Counted from the first letter of the stretch, positions 9,451 to 19,954 are shown. The stretch is DNA of 64,000 nucleotides from Shewanella sp. UCD-KL12 (GCF_001957125.1 NZ_MPHJ01000007.1:62001-126000), one strand, 5' to 3'. Numbers and translations are program-made. The notes: generated by a model from the letters alone, not told the origin.

Positions 9451-9670
9451 ATGAAAGCAATTACCCAGTATTGATAAGTATGAACGAGGTGTAGTGGCTA
9501 TCTACATCCTCAAAGAATACTTAATCTGAAAACGATAAAAATTTACCTTTGATGATAACAGTTTTCAAAGATTAAATAGATGCTGTCAGTATAAATAAGC
9601 GGCAAAGGTAACAGAAGCAAATAAAATTAGGTACAATCAGGTCTCATTTTTTGTAATAGATAAGAGTGTT

Positions 9671-11101
9671 ATGAAGGTTTCTCTGCCAGCGTTTGAAAAA
9701 GCCAAAGTCCTTGTCGTCGGTGATGTGATGTTAGATCGTTACTGGACAGGACCTACTGGACGCATCTCTCCTGAGGCCCCGGTTCCTGTTGTGCGGATCA
9801 GCCAGAGCGAAGACCGCCCTGGTGGAGCTGCTAACGTGGCACTCAATATTGCGACTCTTGGCGGAAAAGTCTCTTTGGCAGGCATAGTTGGTCAAGATGA
9901 AGCTGCTGAAGCATTAACGGCAGGAGTGCAGGCTTTAGGCGTTGAGCCTAAATGGCACACAGTTAGCAATAAGCCGACTATCACTAAACTTAGAGTGATG
10001 TCTCGCCAGCAGCAATTAATTCGCCTGGATTTTGAAGAAAAATACCCCGTCGAAGAGAGTCAATCGCTACTCAATAGTGTGGTGGAGGAACTTCCTACGG
10101 TCGATGTGGTGATTCTTTCAGATTACGCCAAAGGGGCGTTAGCTGATCCTCTGCCTTTTATTAGGCAGGCTAGAGCTCAAGGGGTGAAAGTATTAGTCGA
10201 TCCTAAAGGAAGCGACTTTTCACGTTACCGTGGCGCGACGCTGTTAACACCTAATATGAGTGAGTTTGAACTGGTTGTTGGTGAAGTCACTAGTGAGGCT
10301 GATCTGGTTGAAAAAGCGCACAAAGTATTGAAAGAGTTTGAGCTTGAAGCTCTGCTCGTTACCCGCTCTGAAAAGGGGATGACACTGATCACCGCTGATG
10401 CCGATGAGCTACATATCCCTACCGTTGCCCGCGAGGTTCATGATGTAACTGGTGCCGGCGATACTGTTATCTCTGCATTAGCTTCTTCATTGTCAGCAGG
10501 CAGTAGCCTTGCCGAGGCCTGTGCTATTGCTAATATCGCTGCTGGCATAGTAGTAGCAAAACTAGGTACTTCAACCGTTAGCCGAATTGAGCTGATAGAA
10601 GCCTTATCTCAAAATCATGGAGAGATGGGTTTTGGTGCAGTAACCGAAGATCAATTGGCTTATGCACTTGAGCAGGCCAAGTTACGCGGTGAGCGAGTGG
10701 TGATGACCAATGGTTGTTTCGATATTTTGCATGCCGGTCATGTGAGCTACCTGCAGGAAGCCAGATCCCATGGTGATAGGTTGATTGTTGCTGTTAATGA
10801 TGATGATTCAGTTAAGCGTTTAAAAGGTGACGGTAGGCCTGTTAATCAGCTAGATAGACGTATGGCAGTATTAGCCGGACTCGCCTCAGTAGATTGGGTA
10901 GTACCATTTAGTGAGGATACTCCTCAGCGCATTATTTCTCGCTTACTACCAAATATGTTAGTTAAAGGTGGCGACTATAAGATTGAGGAGATCGCTGGTG
11001 GCGAGGAGGTTATTAAAGCTGGAGGCGTGGTAAAGGTTCTCTGTTTTGAAGATGGTATCTCCACCACAAAAATCATTGAGAACATAATGTCAAAGCAGTA
11101 A
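9671..11101 (+). CDS. hldE: Bifunctional heptose 7-phosphate kinase / heptose 1-phosphate adenylyltransferase
   Basis: 476 aa fused enzyme making ADP-D,D-heptose for LPS. Residues 1-318 are the PfkB/ribokinase domain, with [13 protein letters not shown] near 51-63 and the anion-hole/catalytic-base motif DVTGAGDT near 260. Residues about 340-476 form the nucleotidyltransferase domain, with [14 protein letters not shown] (HxGH motif) and the C-terminal STTKII signature. Length and domain order match E. coli HldE. It is divergent from the heptosyltransferase-hldD pair, so precursor synthesis and use are adjacent. Confidence 0.97.
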   Translation: MKVSLPAFEKAKVLVVGDVMLDRYWTGPTGRISPEAPVPVVRISQSEDRPGGAANVALNIATLGGKVSLAGIVGQDEAAEALTAGVQALGVEPKWHTVSNKPTITKLRVMSRQQQLIRLDFEEKYPVEESQSLLNSVVEELPTVDVVILSDYAKGALADPLPFIRQARAQGVKVLVDPKGSDFSRYRGATLLTPNMSEFELVVGEVTSEADLVEKAHKVLKEFELEALLVTRSEKGMTLITADADELHIPTVAREVHDVTGAGDTVISALASSLSAGSSLAEACAIANIAAGIVVAKLGTSTVSRIELIEALSQNHGEMGFGAVTEDQLAYALEQAKLRGERVVMTNGCFDILHAGHVSYLQEARSHGDRLIVAVNDDDSVKRLKGDGRPVNQLDRRMAVLAGLASVDWVVPFSEDTPQRIISRLLPNMLVKGGDYKIEEIAGGEEVIKAGGVVKVLCFEDGISTTKIIENIMSKQ

Positions 11102-11106
11102 TTTAT

Positions 11107-11134
11107 AGGTGCTAGTCTGCAAGGTCTAGCACCT
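11107..11134 (+). terminator. Hairpin after hldE
   Basis: AGGTGCTAG / CTAGCACCT form a 9-bp perfect stem with a 10-nt loop, starting 6 nt after the hldE stop. The following T run is short, so it may only partly terminate before coaD. Confidence 0.5.
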
Positions 11135-11187
11135 TTGCAATCACTCTTGGACTTAGAGCCTATTTTTAATTTAGTTTTGGACGTTAA

Positions 11188-11661
<474 letters not shown>

Positions 11662-11667
11662 AGTTAA

Positions 11668-13173
11668 ATGAAACTAGTTACTAAGAGCATGAAAAAATCT
11701 ATCGGCGTAAGAATTTGTTTCTTATTCACCCTATTAGCGTCGTTTTCAGCGGTCTCAGCGCCCTGGGTAGATGTGTCTGACGTATACCTTCGTGCAGACA
11801 TACAGGCGTTAGCAGATGCGGGTGTTATTACTGTACCTGTTAATACTTATCCCTTGATGTGGGCTGGCATTGGCGCCGACTTAGGTAAGGCTGAGCCATC
11901 TAGATTAACACCAGACTTAGCCAAGGCATTTTCTCGAGTAAACTACTATTACCGAAATGCGGTAGAAAATCGTGGTAACACCAGTATTAAGGCTGCTGCT
12001 GCAACCGATGCAGCTCGTTTCCAGCATTTTGGTTCCGATTACCGGGAGCAAGGTGATCTACAGGTTTCTCATGAATATATGGGAGATAGATTCGCCTTCA
12101 AAGTTGCTGCATCTGCGCATTATGATGCCACCGACGAAGAAGACTTTCGCCTTGATGGCTCTTATATGGCAATGATTTGGGGTAACTGGATCTTTACCGC
12201 AGGTGCAATAGAGCAATGGTGGGGCCCAGGTTTTGATTCGTCACTACATAGATCGAATAATGCGCGTCCATTGCCATCAGTGATGGTGAGCCGCAATAAT
12301 GCCGCCGGTTTTGAAACGCCTTGGCTTTCTTGGTTAGGCCCTTGGACACTTACCGCTGGCATTAGTCAATTGGAAGAGGAAAGGGCGGTTTCTAAGCCTC
12401 TGTTGTGGAACTTTCGTAGCTCCATTCGACCATTTCAGCAGTTAGAGATTGGTTTTTCATGGTCTACCCAATTTTGTGGTGAAGGTGAGGAGTGCACATT
12501 AGAGAGTGCCTTTAAGTCGATAACGGGCCAAAGAGATTGTCGTGAGGCTGGAGAGGCCGGCTGTACTAACTACGGTAATCAGATGGCTGGTTACGACATT
12601 CGATATAGTGATACTTGGTTTAATGTGCCTGTAGGTGTTTATTACGAACGCACATGTGAAGATGCCAAAGGATCCGCACCTTGGGATATCGTTGACTGTG
12701 CACACCTCATTGGTGCAGATACCAGGTTCGCTTTTGATACATCACAATACAAACTGTTTTTCGAGTATTCAGATACTAAGGTTGATTGTGGCGAAGACCC
12801 TAATGTCTTCAACTGTATGTACGAGCATTCAACCTATAAGTCTGGTTCGCGTTACTACGGTAAAACCTACGGTAGCACTTACGAAAGTGATGCCATCGTT
12901 TATGCTTTAGGGCTAATTGGTCAGTTTGAAGATAGTAAAGGTATTACCTCGATACTCAGGTATGCACAGCTTAATAATGATGGCTCTAGTCCGTCGCATG
13001 GCTGGGCGCCCCAGACGCCAAAAGAGGACCTATTGATGCTTGAGTTGAGTTATCGATTGCCTATTTGGCAGGGAATGATGAGTGTCGGCGGTACTGTTTC
13101 TCGTTCGGAATTTGACACTCAAGAGAGTGAGTCTGATGCGAGTCTATTTGGTACTTATGAGTACCGTTTCTAA
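11668..13173 (+). CDS. Capsule assembly Wzi-family outer membrane beta-barrel protein
   Basis: 501 aa. A signal peptide covers roughly residues 1-30 (basic start, then a hydrophobic core ending SAVSA). The mature part resembles Wzi-type 18-strand barrels that help attach capsule or exopolysaccharide to the outer membrane. The N-terminal segment WVDVSDVYLRADIQALADAG (a helix-rich plug) and GNWIFTAGAIEQWWGPG near 175 are typical. The C terminus ends in an aromatic strand, YEYRF, suited to BamA insertion. It starts 6 nt after coaD, so it is probably cotranscribed. An internal ATG at 11689 (MKKSIG) is an equally good signal-peptide start. Internal cysteines (about ten) are unusual for a barrel and may form loop disulfides. 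Confidence 0.75.
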   Translation: MKLVTKSMKKSIGVRICFLFTLLASFSAVSAPWVDVSDVYLRADIQALADAGVITVPVNTYPLMWAGIGADLGKAEPSRLTPDLAKAFSRVNYYYRNAVENRGNTSIKAAAATDAARFQHFGSDYREQGDLQVSHEYMGDRFAFKVAASAHYDATDEEDFRLDGSYMAMIWGNWIFTAGAIEQWWGPGFDSSLHRSNNARPLPSVMVSRNNAAGFETPWLSWLGPWTLTAGISQLEEERAVSKPLLWNFRSSIRPFQQLEIGFSWSTQFCGEGEECTLESAFKSITGQRDCREAGEAGCTNYGNQMAGYDIRYSDTWFNVPVGVYYERTCEDAKGSAPWDIVDCAHLIGADTRFAFDTSQYKLFFEYSDTKVDCGEDPNVFNCMYEHSTYKSGSRYYGKTYGSTYESDAIVYALGLIGQFEDSKGITSILRYAQLNNDGSSPSHGWAPQTPKEDLLMLELSYRLPIWQGMMSVGGTVSRSEFDTQESESDASLFGTYEYRF

Positions 13174-13439
13174 TACCATTTCCATTAAAGAGTTGACCAT
13201 TCAGCGGGAGTTAAAATCGCTGTAGGCAAGTAAGTGGTTTGAAGCTAATAGTTGTTCTATTTTGAAAGCCACATGCGCAGCATAAAGGGATTTTAAACCC
13301 GCACTTCGTGAGCGTCTCAGGACTTCCACTCCTGCGTTGCATCGCCTCAAAAGGGAATAGCCATTTCTTCAACGATGCGTCTTGAATTGAAAGCCCTGAG
13401 AAAGCTCTGAATTGATCACATGTTTAATGGAACTGGTAT
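13173..13439. repeat. MITE-like element A (267 bp, terminal inverted repeats)
   Basis: The left arm ATACCATTTCCATTAAA (13173-13189) and the right arm (13423-13439) are inverted repeats matching at 16 of 17 positions. The left arm abuts the TAA stop of the Wzi-like gene. There is no ORF inside. It shares terminal ATACC and an internal gatcacat-n-ttt next to the right arm with element B (14845-15026). A further ttatactgattg remnant follows at 13446. It fills the gap between the Wzi-like gene and mutM. Confidence 0.65.
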
Positions 13440-13489
13440 AAGTATTATACTGATTGAAATTAGGCCCTAGATGATAGGGCCTAATCGTT

Positions 13490-14305
13490 TTATCTCGCCT
13501 GACATAGCCCACAAAAAACCGTTGCTCTCTGCCCTAGCTTTATCTCGCTGAGCAAGTTGCCACATGCGGTACAGGTTTCACCCCCACGGCCATATACATG
13601 TAGCTTTTGGGCAAAGTAGCCCGGTTTGCCATCAGCGTTGGTAAAGTCTTTGAGGGTTGTTCCCCCTTGTTTAATCGCGTTGGCCAATATCTGTTTTACT
13701 TCAGTTACTAAGATAGTCAATCGCTCAACATCTATTTTTCCTGCCTCAGCTTGAGGGTGGATCCCTGCGGCGAAAAGTGCCTCATTCGCATAGATGTTCC
13801 CTACGCCGACGACAATGTGGTTATCCATTAAACATAACTTTATCGCTTTCTTCTTGCCCTTAAGTGACTCCAGTAGATAGTCAGGATTAAACGCTCCCTT
13901 TAACGGCTCTGGGCCCAGCTTTGATAATAATGGATGAGCTTCTTCTGGGAGCTCACACCAAAGCCAAGCACCGAATCGTCTAGGGTCGTTATATCTCAGT
14001 ACCTTACCGCTAGCGAGTTCAAGGTCGATATGATCATGTTTTTCTACTGGGGTGGACTTAGGCACGATACGTAGGCTGCCTGACATGCCTAAATGCACAA
14101 TAGTGGTCCCGGCGTCAGTATCGATTAGCAGGTATTTGGCTCGGCGACGTACATTACGTATCTCTTGCCCGACAATCTGCTGGGCAATATCGGGTACCGG
14201 CCAGCGTAAGCTAGCATTACGAACGGTGAGTCCTGTGACTTGCTGCTCAACAAGGTGAGGTGTAATCCCTTGGCGGGTGACTTCAACTTCTGGTAATTCA
14301 GGCAT
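13490..14305 (-). CDS. mutM: Formamidopyrimidine-DNA glycosylase
   Basis: 271 aa bifunctional DNA glycosylase/AP lyase that removes 8-oxoguanine and formamidopyrimidines. The protein begins PELPEVE after Met, giving the N-terminal proline nucleophile and Glu-3. The conserved RRAKYLL near 53-59 supplies the catalytic lysine. A helix-two-turn-helix with [12 protein letters not shown] lies near 168-179. The C-terminal zinc finger has CxxC near 245 and 265 (ETCTACG, FCGLCQ). Full length. It is followed upstream by a small gene, 14343-14807, on the same strand. Confidence 0.97.
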   Translation of the reverse strand: MPELPEVEVTRQGITPHLVEQQVTGLTVRNASLRWPVPDIAQQIVGQEIRNVRRRAKYLLIDTDAGTTIVHLGMSGSLRIVPKSTPVEKHDHIDLELASGKVLRYNDPRRFGAWLWCELPEEAHPLLSKLGPEPLKGAFNPDYLLESLKGKKKAIKLCLMDNHIVVGVGNIYANEALFAAGIHPQAEAGKIDVERLTILVTEVKQILANAIKQGGTTLKDFTNADGKPGYFAQKLHVYGRGGETCTACGNLLSEIKLGQRATVFCGLCQAR

Positions 14306-14342
14306 ATAAGTTCTCTAGTGATATTGTGTACAGCAAGCTTAA

Positions 14343-14807
14343 TTATTGTTCTATCGCTTCAGCTTTGATGATGGGGGTTAGTGCTTCTCGCTGACTCGGT
14401 GGGATCTGATACCAGTTATTGGCTGGTGATTGCAATAACCCTGGTTGAGCAAAGAAGTACCATAACTGAGGCTCAGTTTTACCTGAGATCAAGATAACCA
14501 CTTTTTGTGCTAATCCTTTATCTTCAACGTCTAATTGCTGGCTTAACGGCGATAAGTGAATATGGCTCCAAGCTTCAGCCCAGGTTTGGCAGTTGAGAAT
14601 GCTGGGATGACACTGCCAGTTGGTGTTTCCTTGATTGAGCCAGAGGTCATCAAGTTGTAACTGGCTTAAAGGGGAGTTGTCATCGAACAGCGGTGCGGCA
14701 TCATCAGGGAGCTGAGAGGTTTTGTTATCTAAAAGCGTCAAGATCGATATCATCATAATCGTTGCGATTATGATGATGTTGTTCCACTTTTTCCGTGATA
14801 ATGCCAT
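14343..14807 (-). CDS. Small membrane-anchored protein of unknown function
   Basis: 154 aa, no family recognised. Residues 9-27 form one hydrophobic segment after a basic start (SRKKWNN), giving an N-in anchor with the rest in the periplasm, or an uncleaved signal. The C-terminal half contains two cysteines (WQCHPSILNCQTW) suited to a disulfide, and proline-rich acidic stretches. It sits 37 nt upstream of mutM on the same strand, so cotranscription is likely, but no functional link is evident. It is probably a lineage-specific conserved protein. Confidence 0.7.
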   Translation of the reverse strand: MALSRKKWNNIIIIATIMMISILTLLDNKTSQLPDDAAPLFDDNSPLSQLQLDDLWLNQGNTNWQCHPSILNCQTWAEAWSHIHLSPLSQQLDVEDKGLAQKVVILISGKTEPQLWYFFAQPGLLQSPANNWYQIPPSQREALTPIIKAEAIEQ

Positions 14808-14844
14808 GTTGTTGCTTCAGATTAGAATGGAGAGTATAGATACT

Positions 14845-15026
14845 ATACCAATCAGCATAAGAAAGTGAGCTACTCAGAGTGTTTTTTTGGCAACTAATTC
14901 AAGGCGAATAGTTGATGGAATAGTTATTGCCTTGTGAAGCTAATCAACGAAGAAGTAGGCGGCCAAAAACACGCCTGAAAGGCGAGTTTTAGCGCTGAGC
15001 GATCACATCTTTATTCTGACCGGTAT
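14845..15026. repeat. MITE-like element B (182 bp, terminal inverted repeats)
   Basis: The left arm (14845-14867, beginning ATACCAATCAGCATAAG) and the right arm (15004-15026) are inverted repeats matching at 17 of 23 positions. There is no coding capacity. The right arm is preceded by gatcacatcttt, also present next to the right arm of element A, so the two look like one family. It lies in the 320-bp gap between the small membrane gene and moaA. Confidence 0.6.
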
Positions 15027-15083
15027 TAGCAGTCAATCCTGTCGTATACCATTTGCTATTATTGCTAGCTGAAACCGGTTGAG

Positions 15084-15117
15084 TGGCCAAACATAGAGAT
15101 AAACATTTGTTTGGCCA
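15084..15117. terminator. Inverted repeat downstream of moaA
   Basis: TGGCCAAAC (15084-15092) and GTTTGGCCA (15109-15117) form a 9-bp stem 11 nt past the moaA stop. There is no good U run on the minus side, so it may stabilise the mRNA end rather than terminate. Confidence 0.4.
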
Positions 15118-15127
15118 TTGTATATTA

Positions 15128-16114
15128 CTAACCGCCCGTGGCATTCATAAAGCGTAAGATCTGTACATCGCCCTGATCGCCAAAAACATGCTCTTTAGGT
15201 TTACGTTTAATGGCTTCTAAAATCGCAGTTTTTAGTCGTTGAATATCACCAGGGTATTCTCGCACTATCGCTTTTAGATCGACCGAGTGTTCATTGCCTA
15301 GACAGAGTAATAATCTGCCTTCGACGGTAACACGAACCCGATTACATTCATGGCAAAAGTTGTTGCTATGTGGGGAGATGAAGCCTACATGGATTGGACT
15401 ACCTGGCATAGTGTAATAGCGTGCAGGTCCACCTGTGCGTTTGTTGGAAAGCATAAGCTTATAACGCTCAGAGATAATGGCTTTGACCTCTTCACTGCTG
15501 CAGTGCCTGCTTTCTTTACGTTCATCGATAACCCCGATAGGCATCTCTTCGATGAAGGCAATATCGAGTTCGCGGTCACGGCAAAACTCAATGAGGTCAA
15601 GAACCTCATCATCATTTTGCCCACGTAATATTACGGCATTGATCTTAATGCGTTTAAAGCCGGCGGCTTTAGCTGCATCAATGCCGGCGATCACTCGCTC
15701 AACTTTGCCGTTACGTGTAAGTTCGGTAAAAAGATCGGGCTTTAGCGTATCTAAACTGATGTTGAGTCGGCTTAAGCCTGAGTCACGCATCTTGTTAGCA
15801 AACTTAGTGAGTCTAGATCCATTGGTTGTCATGGATAACTCAGACAAACCAGGCAAGGCGCCCAACTGTTTTACCAACTTATCACAGTCAGTACGTACTA
15901 GTGGCTCACCACCCGTTAAGCGGATTTTTTTTACACCAAGTTCGGTAAACGCTTGGCCAACCCAAGCTAGCTCTTCAAGGCTTAGCACCTGCTCTCTCTC
16001 AAGAAAACAGGGATCTTCACTCATACAGTAGACGCAACGAAAATCACATCTGTCGGTGACTGAAAGGCGTAAATACTCTACCTGTCGGCCAAAGGTGTCG
16101 ACGATCAAACTCAT
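15128..16114 (-). CDS. moaA: GTP 3',8-cyclase (molybdopterin synthesis, radical SAM)
   Basis: 328 aa radical SAM enzyme, the first step from GTP towards cyclic pyranopterin monophosphate. The N-terminal 4Fe-4S/SAM cluster motif CDFRCVYC is at 23-30. LTGGEPLVR is near 62-70. The second, substrate-binding cluster is provided by CHECNRVRVTVEGRLLLCLG near 254-273. The essential Gly-Gly C terminus is present. Last gene of the tup-Mo cofactor operon, 21 nt after mobB/moeA. moaC/moaD/moaE/moaB are not in this window and must be elsewhere. Confidence 0.96.
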   Translation of the reverse strand: MSLIVDTFGRQVEYLRLSVTDRCDFRCVYCMSEDPCFLEREQVLSLEELAWVGQAFTELGVKKIRLTGGEPLVRTDCDKLVKQLGALPGLSELSMTTNGSRLTKFANKMRDSGLSRLNISLDTLKPDLFTELTRNGKVERVIAGIDAAKAAGFKRIKINAVILRGQNDDEVLDLIEFCRDRELDIAFIEEMPIGVIDERKESRHCSSEEVKAIISERYKLMLSNKRTGGPARYYTMPGSPIHVGFISPHSNNFCHECNRVRVTVEGRLLLCLGNEHSVDLKAIVREYPGDIQRLKTAILEAIKRKPKEHVFGDQGDVQILRFMNATGG

Positions 16115-16135
16115 ACTACATACCTACAATTGAGC

Positions 16136-17935
16136 CTACAGAAGGTCGGCAAAAGGTTGAATATAAACGGTGTCACCAGGGTTTAACTGATCGTCTTTTT
16201 CACCTACAACGATTAAACAGTTACCTTTTACCATAGAGCTCAACATCCCTGAGCCTTGTGCGCCTGTTGTTGATACGTGAAGCTTACCGTCGCTCGCTAA
16301 ATGATAGATGCCACGGGTAAATTCGGTGCGGCCAGTACGGCTACGTAGATGGCAATCTGCCACTGCTGGGATCATGCTTGCTTGCCATTCGCTTTCACCG
16401 GCTAGTTTACGAAGTGCTGGCTGGACGAACTGCATAAATGAGACCATGACAGCTACAGGATTGCCTGGTAGGCCAAAGAAGAGGCTGTCACCAATTTGTC
16501 CAAAAGCGAGTGGTCGACCTGGACGCATATTGATACGCCAGAAGTTAATTTGACCGACCTCTTCTAAAGCAAGCTTAATAAAGTCAGCATCACCGACAGA
16601 GACCCCCCCTGAGCTGATCACTACATCGGCATCGACTGCTGCTTGCTTCAAGGTCTCCTCAAGCGCTGCTTGTGAATCATGGATGATGCCAAGATCAATC
16701 ACTTCGCAACCAAGCTGCTTTAGCATGGCCTTGATAGTAAAGCGGTTAGAGTCAAAAATGCAGTTTGCTTTTAAAGGTTCGCCAGGCTGACAAACTTCAT
16801 CACCAGTGGAAAATACTGCCACTCTTGGTCGTCTATAAACTGGGAGTTCACCAAAGCCTAAAGAGGCTAATAGGCCCTGCTCGGGTGCCTGTAGACGTTT
16901 ATTTGCAGTAAGTGCTGAACTTCCCTGAGGAATATCTTCTCCTGCAAGGCGAACATGCTGAGCTAAGGTTATCTCTCCCTCAAAGCTGACTGTGTCGCCT
17001 GTATCTGTGGCCAGTTCTTTCATCTGTACGGTGTCAGCGCCTGCTGGAACCGTAGCGCCTGTCATGATACGAACGGCTTCGTTATCTTGTAGTATCCCGT
17101 CATATTGATGCCCAGCCATAATATCGGCAACGATCTTGTACTCTGGAAGCATTGGCTGCGAGTATTTGAATGCGTAGCCATCCATCGCCGAGTTGGTTTG
17201 CTGAGGGACATCAATTGGAGAGATAGCATCTTGGGCTAGTACTCTGCCATTGAGCTCATCTAATGCAACCAGTTCACTCTCTGAAACCGGGTTCACATAG
17301 GTGAGGATCTTATCTATCCCTTGGCGTACAGATAGTGTCTTGCTGGTATCAAGTTCACAACCACAAGATGGCGCTAACGGCAGGCTGGTTGGGCAGTGTT
17401 GATATTGCTCTGCATACTCAATAACAAAGTCTGCAATCTGGCCAACATTATTAATATCCAAACGACGTAAGTCACTAGGGAGTTGCGTATCTTCACAGCA
17501 GGCGATGGCTTGAATATTGTCATCTTGAGTATGGATAAATGGCTTACCGTGAGCGGCGCGGTGGAGTTCTATTTTAGGCAGCTCTAGCTTCTTAAAGCCC
17601 TCGACCAATACGATATCAACTTTGTCTTGCTCAATTTGTTGTAAGAGGTGTGGTAGCTTAGGCGCATCTTCGACTTCATCTTCAGTCATTAAGGCCCAGC
17701 GTACGTGAGAGGCAACTAACATCTGGCGAGCACCCGCTTTACGCATCTCGTAGCTGTCTTTACCTGGAATATCCACATCGAAATCATGGTGAGCGTGTTT
17801 AATAACCGCTAGCCTTATCCCGCGACGATTTAGTTCTGGGATCAATTTCTTGAGTAGGGTGGTTTTTCCTGTGCCACTATAGGCACAAAATCCGAGTACT
17901 GGAATAGACAGCGGATTGGTAAAAGGAATGCTCAT
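16136..17935 (-). CDS. Fused MobB-MoeA molybdopterin cofactor protein
   Basis: 599 aa fusion. Residues about 10-175 are MobB, a GTPase-like adaptor: P-loop CAYSGTGKTTLLKKL near 18-32, and VIKHAHHDFDVD near 44. Residues about 203-599 are MoeA, which inserts molybdate or tungstate into adenylylated molybdopterin: QQTNSAMDGYAF near 244-255, MTGATVPAGADTV near 290-302, and SSGGVSVGDADF near 440-451. Both parts look complete. The linker (about 176-202) includes three close cysteines (PTSLPLAPSCGCELD). It lies 14 nt after mobA and 21 nt before moaA in one operon. Coupling MobB to MoeA may channel metal insertion with nucleotide addition. Confidence 0.93.
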   Translation of the reverse strand: MSIPFTNPLSIPVLGFCAYSGTGKTTLLKKLIPELNRRGIRLAVIKHAHHDFDVDIPGKDSYEMRKAGARQMLVASHVRWALMTEDEVEDAPKLPHLLQQIEQDKVDIVLVEGFKKLELPKIELHRAAHGKPFIHTQDDNIQAIACCEDTQLPSDLRRLDINNVGQIADFVIEYAEQYQHCPTSLPLAPSCGCELDTSKTLSVRQGIDKILTYVNPVSESELVALDELNGRVLAQDAISPIDVPQQTNSAMDGYAFKYSQPMLPEYKIVADIMAGHQYDGILQDNEAVRIMTGATVPAGADTVQMKELATDTGDTVSFEGEITLAQHVRLAGEDIPQGSSALTANKRLQAPEQGLLASLGFGELPVYRRPRVAVFSTGDEVCQPGEPLKANCIFDSNRFTIKAMLKQLGCEVIDLGIIHDSQAALEETLKQAAVDADVVISSGGVSVGDADFIKLALEEVGQINFWRINMRPGRPLAFGQIGDSLFFGLPGNPVAVMVSFMQFVQPALRKLAGESEWQASMIPAVADCHLRSRTGRTEFTRGIYHLASDGKLHVSTTGAQGSGMLSSMVKGNCLIVVGEKDDQLNPGDTVYIQPFADLL

Positions 17936-17949
17936 TTAAACCTCAAATT

Positions 17950-18540
17950 TTATTTGGCAATTGCCTCAGCAAGTTGTTGTTTTTGTTCTGGCGTGTTCAC
18001 GTTAACAAAGGCATTGGGTTGATCTGAAAAATCAGTGACAACACAGTTATGTTTTGCGTACCAAAAGTCTATTTTTCTTTCGCCGGCATCTAAGAATGCT
18101 TTCATTGAATCTCTTAGAGACGGTTTGAGCAACATCACGACAGGTTGCTCTCTTTTTCCATCACTGGCTACCGCAAGCTCGGCATCATTACTTTCAATCT
18201 GTGAAAGCATACGTGATACAAGGTCGGTCGGTAACAGTGGGCAATCGCAAGGAACCACTAACAGGTAGTCTGCATCTGTCTGCGCCATAGCGGTTATCAT
18301 TCCGGCTAATGGGCCTAGGTAACCAGAGTCTTCATCACTGACCACTGGATAACCGAACTCAGCATAAAGGTTCTGATTACGGTTTGCGTTGATCAGGATC
18401 TCCTTAACTTGAGGTTTTACCCGATCAATTGCATGTTTTATCATAGGCTGACCATTTAGATCGACCAAGCCTTTATCATTTCCACCCATACGTCGCGCCA
18501 TTCCCCCTGCGAGGATGACGGCATTAATTTGCAGTGACAT
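17950..18540 (-). CDS. mobA: Molybdenum cofactor guanylyltransferase
   Basis: 196 aa. Transfers GMP from GTP to Mo-molybdopterin, making the MGD cofactor used by DMSO-reductase-family enzymes. [19 protein letters not shown] near 11-29 is the nucleotide-binding LxGGxxxRxG signature with the following [15 protein letters not shown] near 97-110 is the metal-coordinating acidic motif (Asp in place of MobA DMPF-type DxP). Normal length. Its first 17 bp overlap the 3' end of tupC, which indicates translational coupling of transporter and cofactor genes. Confidence 0.93.
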   Translation of the reverse strand: MSLQINAVILAGGMARRMGGNDKGLVDLNGQPMIKHAIDRVKPQVKEILINANRNQNLYAEFGYPVVSDEDSGYLGPLAGMITAMAQTDADYLLVVPCDCPLLPTDLVSRMLSQIESNDAELAVASDGKREQPVVMLLKPSLRDSMKAFLDAGERKIDFWYAKHNCVVTDFSDQPNAFVNVNTPEQKQQLAEAIAK

Positions 18541-19243
18541 ATTCGGAATCCTGTATGTTAATTACTGTATTGCTAGGTGTAGGTTTTAGCTGAACCGATG
18601 ATACAACAGCTTGTGCATTAATTTCCCATGTTTGGTCACATAACCGGGTGAGTGAGCAAGATTGGTGGCTACTGATTAACATGCCTGTACCAAGTTGCTG
18701 TAGGTCGGCGATCATAGTGTATACCAGATCTTGTGAATATTGATCCATGTTCGACGTTGGTTCATCTAGCATCAGTAGCTTAGGTTGCATTATCCATGCG
18801 CGAGCAATAGCGAGTCTTTGTCTCTCGCCGCCGGATAAACTAGAAGCAGCTTGCGTTCTAAGGTGAGTTAAGGCTGCCATCTCTATTGCTTGATCTGTGC
18901 GTTTTTTAAGTTCAGCCTTGCTCATTTTGCAAAATGCGTGAGGGTAACTTAGGTTGTACTCGACACTACCGTCGAATAGATACGGGTGCTGATGGAGGTA
19001 AACCGCTTTACCTAGGAGTGGATTGGAACGCCACCAAGGTAATGGGGCAAACCCTTTAGCGGAAATCTCTCCCTGGGTAGGCTTTATAAGGCCTGCAAGA
19101 AGTTTCATCAGGGTTGTTTTACCGCAACCGTTATCTCCCTGCAGGTGAATAGTCAGCCCTTGAGCTAACTCTAGTCTGTTGACACTAAAAAGGTGTCTAT
19201 CACCAAAGTACATCTTAAGATCTTGTGCAACCAACTTAACCAT
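18524..19243 (-). CDS. tupC: Tungstate ABC transporter ATP-binding protein (TupC-like)
   Basis: 239 aa ABC ATPase. Walker [10 protein letters not shown] is at 36-44, signature [15 protein letters not shown] near 138-152, Walker [13 protein letters not shown] near 158-169, and a switch histidine in SSHQSCS. It sits between the permease gene (3-nt gap) and mobA (17-bp overlap), so it energises uptake through TupB with TupA. Assignment to tungstate rather than molybdate rests mainly on the TupA motif. No C-terminal TOBE/MOP regulatory domain is present, as usual for TupC and unlike ModC. Confidence 0.85.
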   Translation of the reverse strand: MVKLVAQDLKMYFGDRHLFSVNRLELAQGLTIHLQGDNGCGKTTLMKLLAGLIKPTQGEISAKGFAPLPWWRSNPLLGKAVYLHQHPYLFDGSVEYNLSYPHAFCKMSKAELKKRTDQAIEMAALTHLRTQAASSLSGGERQRLAIARAWIMQPKLLMLDEPTSNMDQYSQDLVYTMIADLQQLGTGMLISSHQSCSLTRLCDQTWEINAQAVVSSVQLKPTPSNTVINIQDSEYVTAN

Positions 19244-19246
19244 AAA

Positions 19247-19954
19247 TTAATGGCTCCTCGGTTCGGCTTTGCCTCTAAGGCTGCCCAAAGTAAAGTTGAG
19301 TACCAGAGATAGGATAAGCAGAACTAAACCTAAAGCGATAGCTTGGGCAAAGTCGCCTTTACTGGTTTCGAGTGCTATCGCTGTTGGAATATTTCGGGTT
19401 ACATCGGCAATATTACCACCGACCATCATAGAGCAACCGACTTCGGTTAAGATTCGGCTGAATCCGGCAACAATAGCCATAAGTAGTGGCACTTTAAGCT
19501 CTCTACATACAGTCCAAATCGCTTTTAACCAAGAAGCACCTAAGGTGCGGGAGGTCTCCCAAGCTCTGCGGTCTACACTGGTGAAAGCTGCCTGACTCAT
19601 AGCTACAAGCACTGGCGCACAGATCAGCATCTGACCTAATATCATGCCTTTTTGGGTGAACAACCACTTAAGATCCCCAAGAGGACCCATGCGGGTAAGC
19701 ATAAGGTAAACCAGTAATCCGATAACAACTGTAGGTATCGATTGCAGTGTTTGAATGAGGTTTGTGATTATCCAGCGGCCTGGAAAGCGGCCAAATGCCA
19801 GCACAAACCCCAGTATCATAGAGGGCAGCAAGGTGATCGCTAGCGCTGCAAAAGATACAGAAAAAGAGACAGAAACAATGGACCAAACTTCTGGGTCCAA
19901 TGAAAACAGCAGGCCAAAGGCCTGCTGTAAAAGGGCTAACCAGCCTTCATTCAT
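19247..19954 (-). CDS. tupB: Tungstate ABC transporter permease (TupB-like)
   Basis: 235 aa inner-membrane permease with five or six hydrophobic segments. The EAA-type coupling loop is at about 148-168 (WETSRTLGASWLKAIWTVCRELKVP), where it contacts TupC. The sequence IVSVSFSVSFAALAITLLPSMILGF at the start is typical of ModB/TupB-type permeases. Second gene of the operon, downstream of tupA by 94 nt and 3 nt before tupC. Confidence 0.88.
   Translation of the reverse strand: MNEGWLALLQQAFGLLFSLDPEVWSIVSVSFSVSFAALAITLLPSMILGFVLAFGRFPGRWIITNLIQTLQSIPTVVIGLLVYLMLTRMGPLGDLKWLFTQKGMILGQMLICAPVLVAMSQAAFTSVDRRAWETSRTLGASWLKAIWTVCRELKVPLLMAIVAGFSRILTEVGCSMMVGGNIADVTRNIPTAIALETSKGDFAQAIALGLVLLILSLVLNFTLGSLRGKAEPRSH

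Noticed and set aside
15477..16031. 184-codon plus-strand frame antisense to moaA
   Set aside because: moaA is intact with all motifs; the opposite frame is Ser/Arg-rich and unlike any protein I know.
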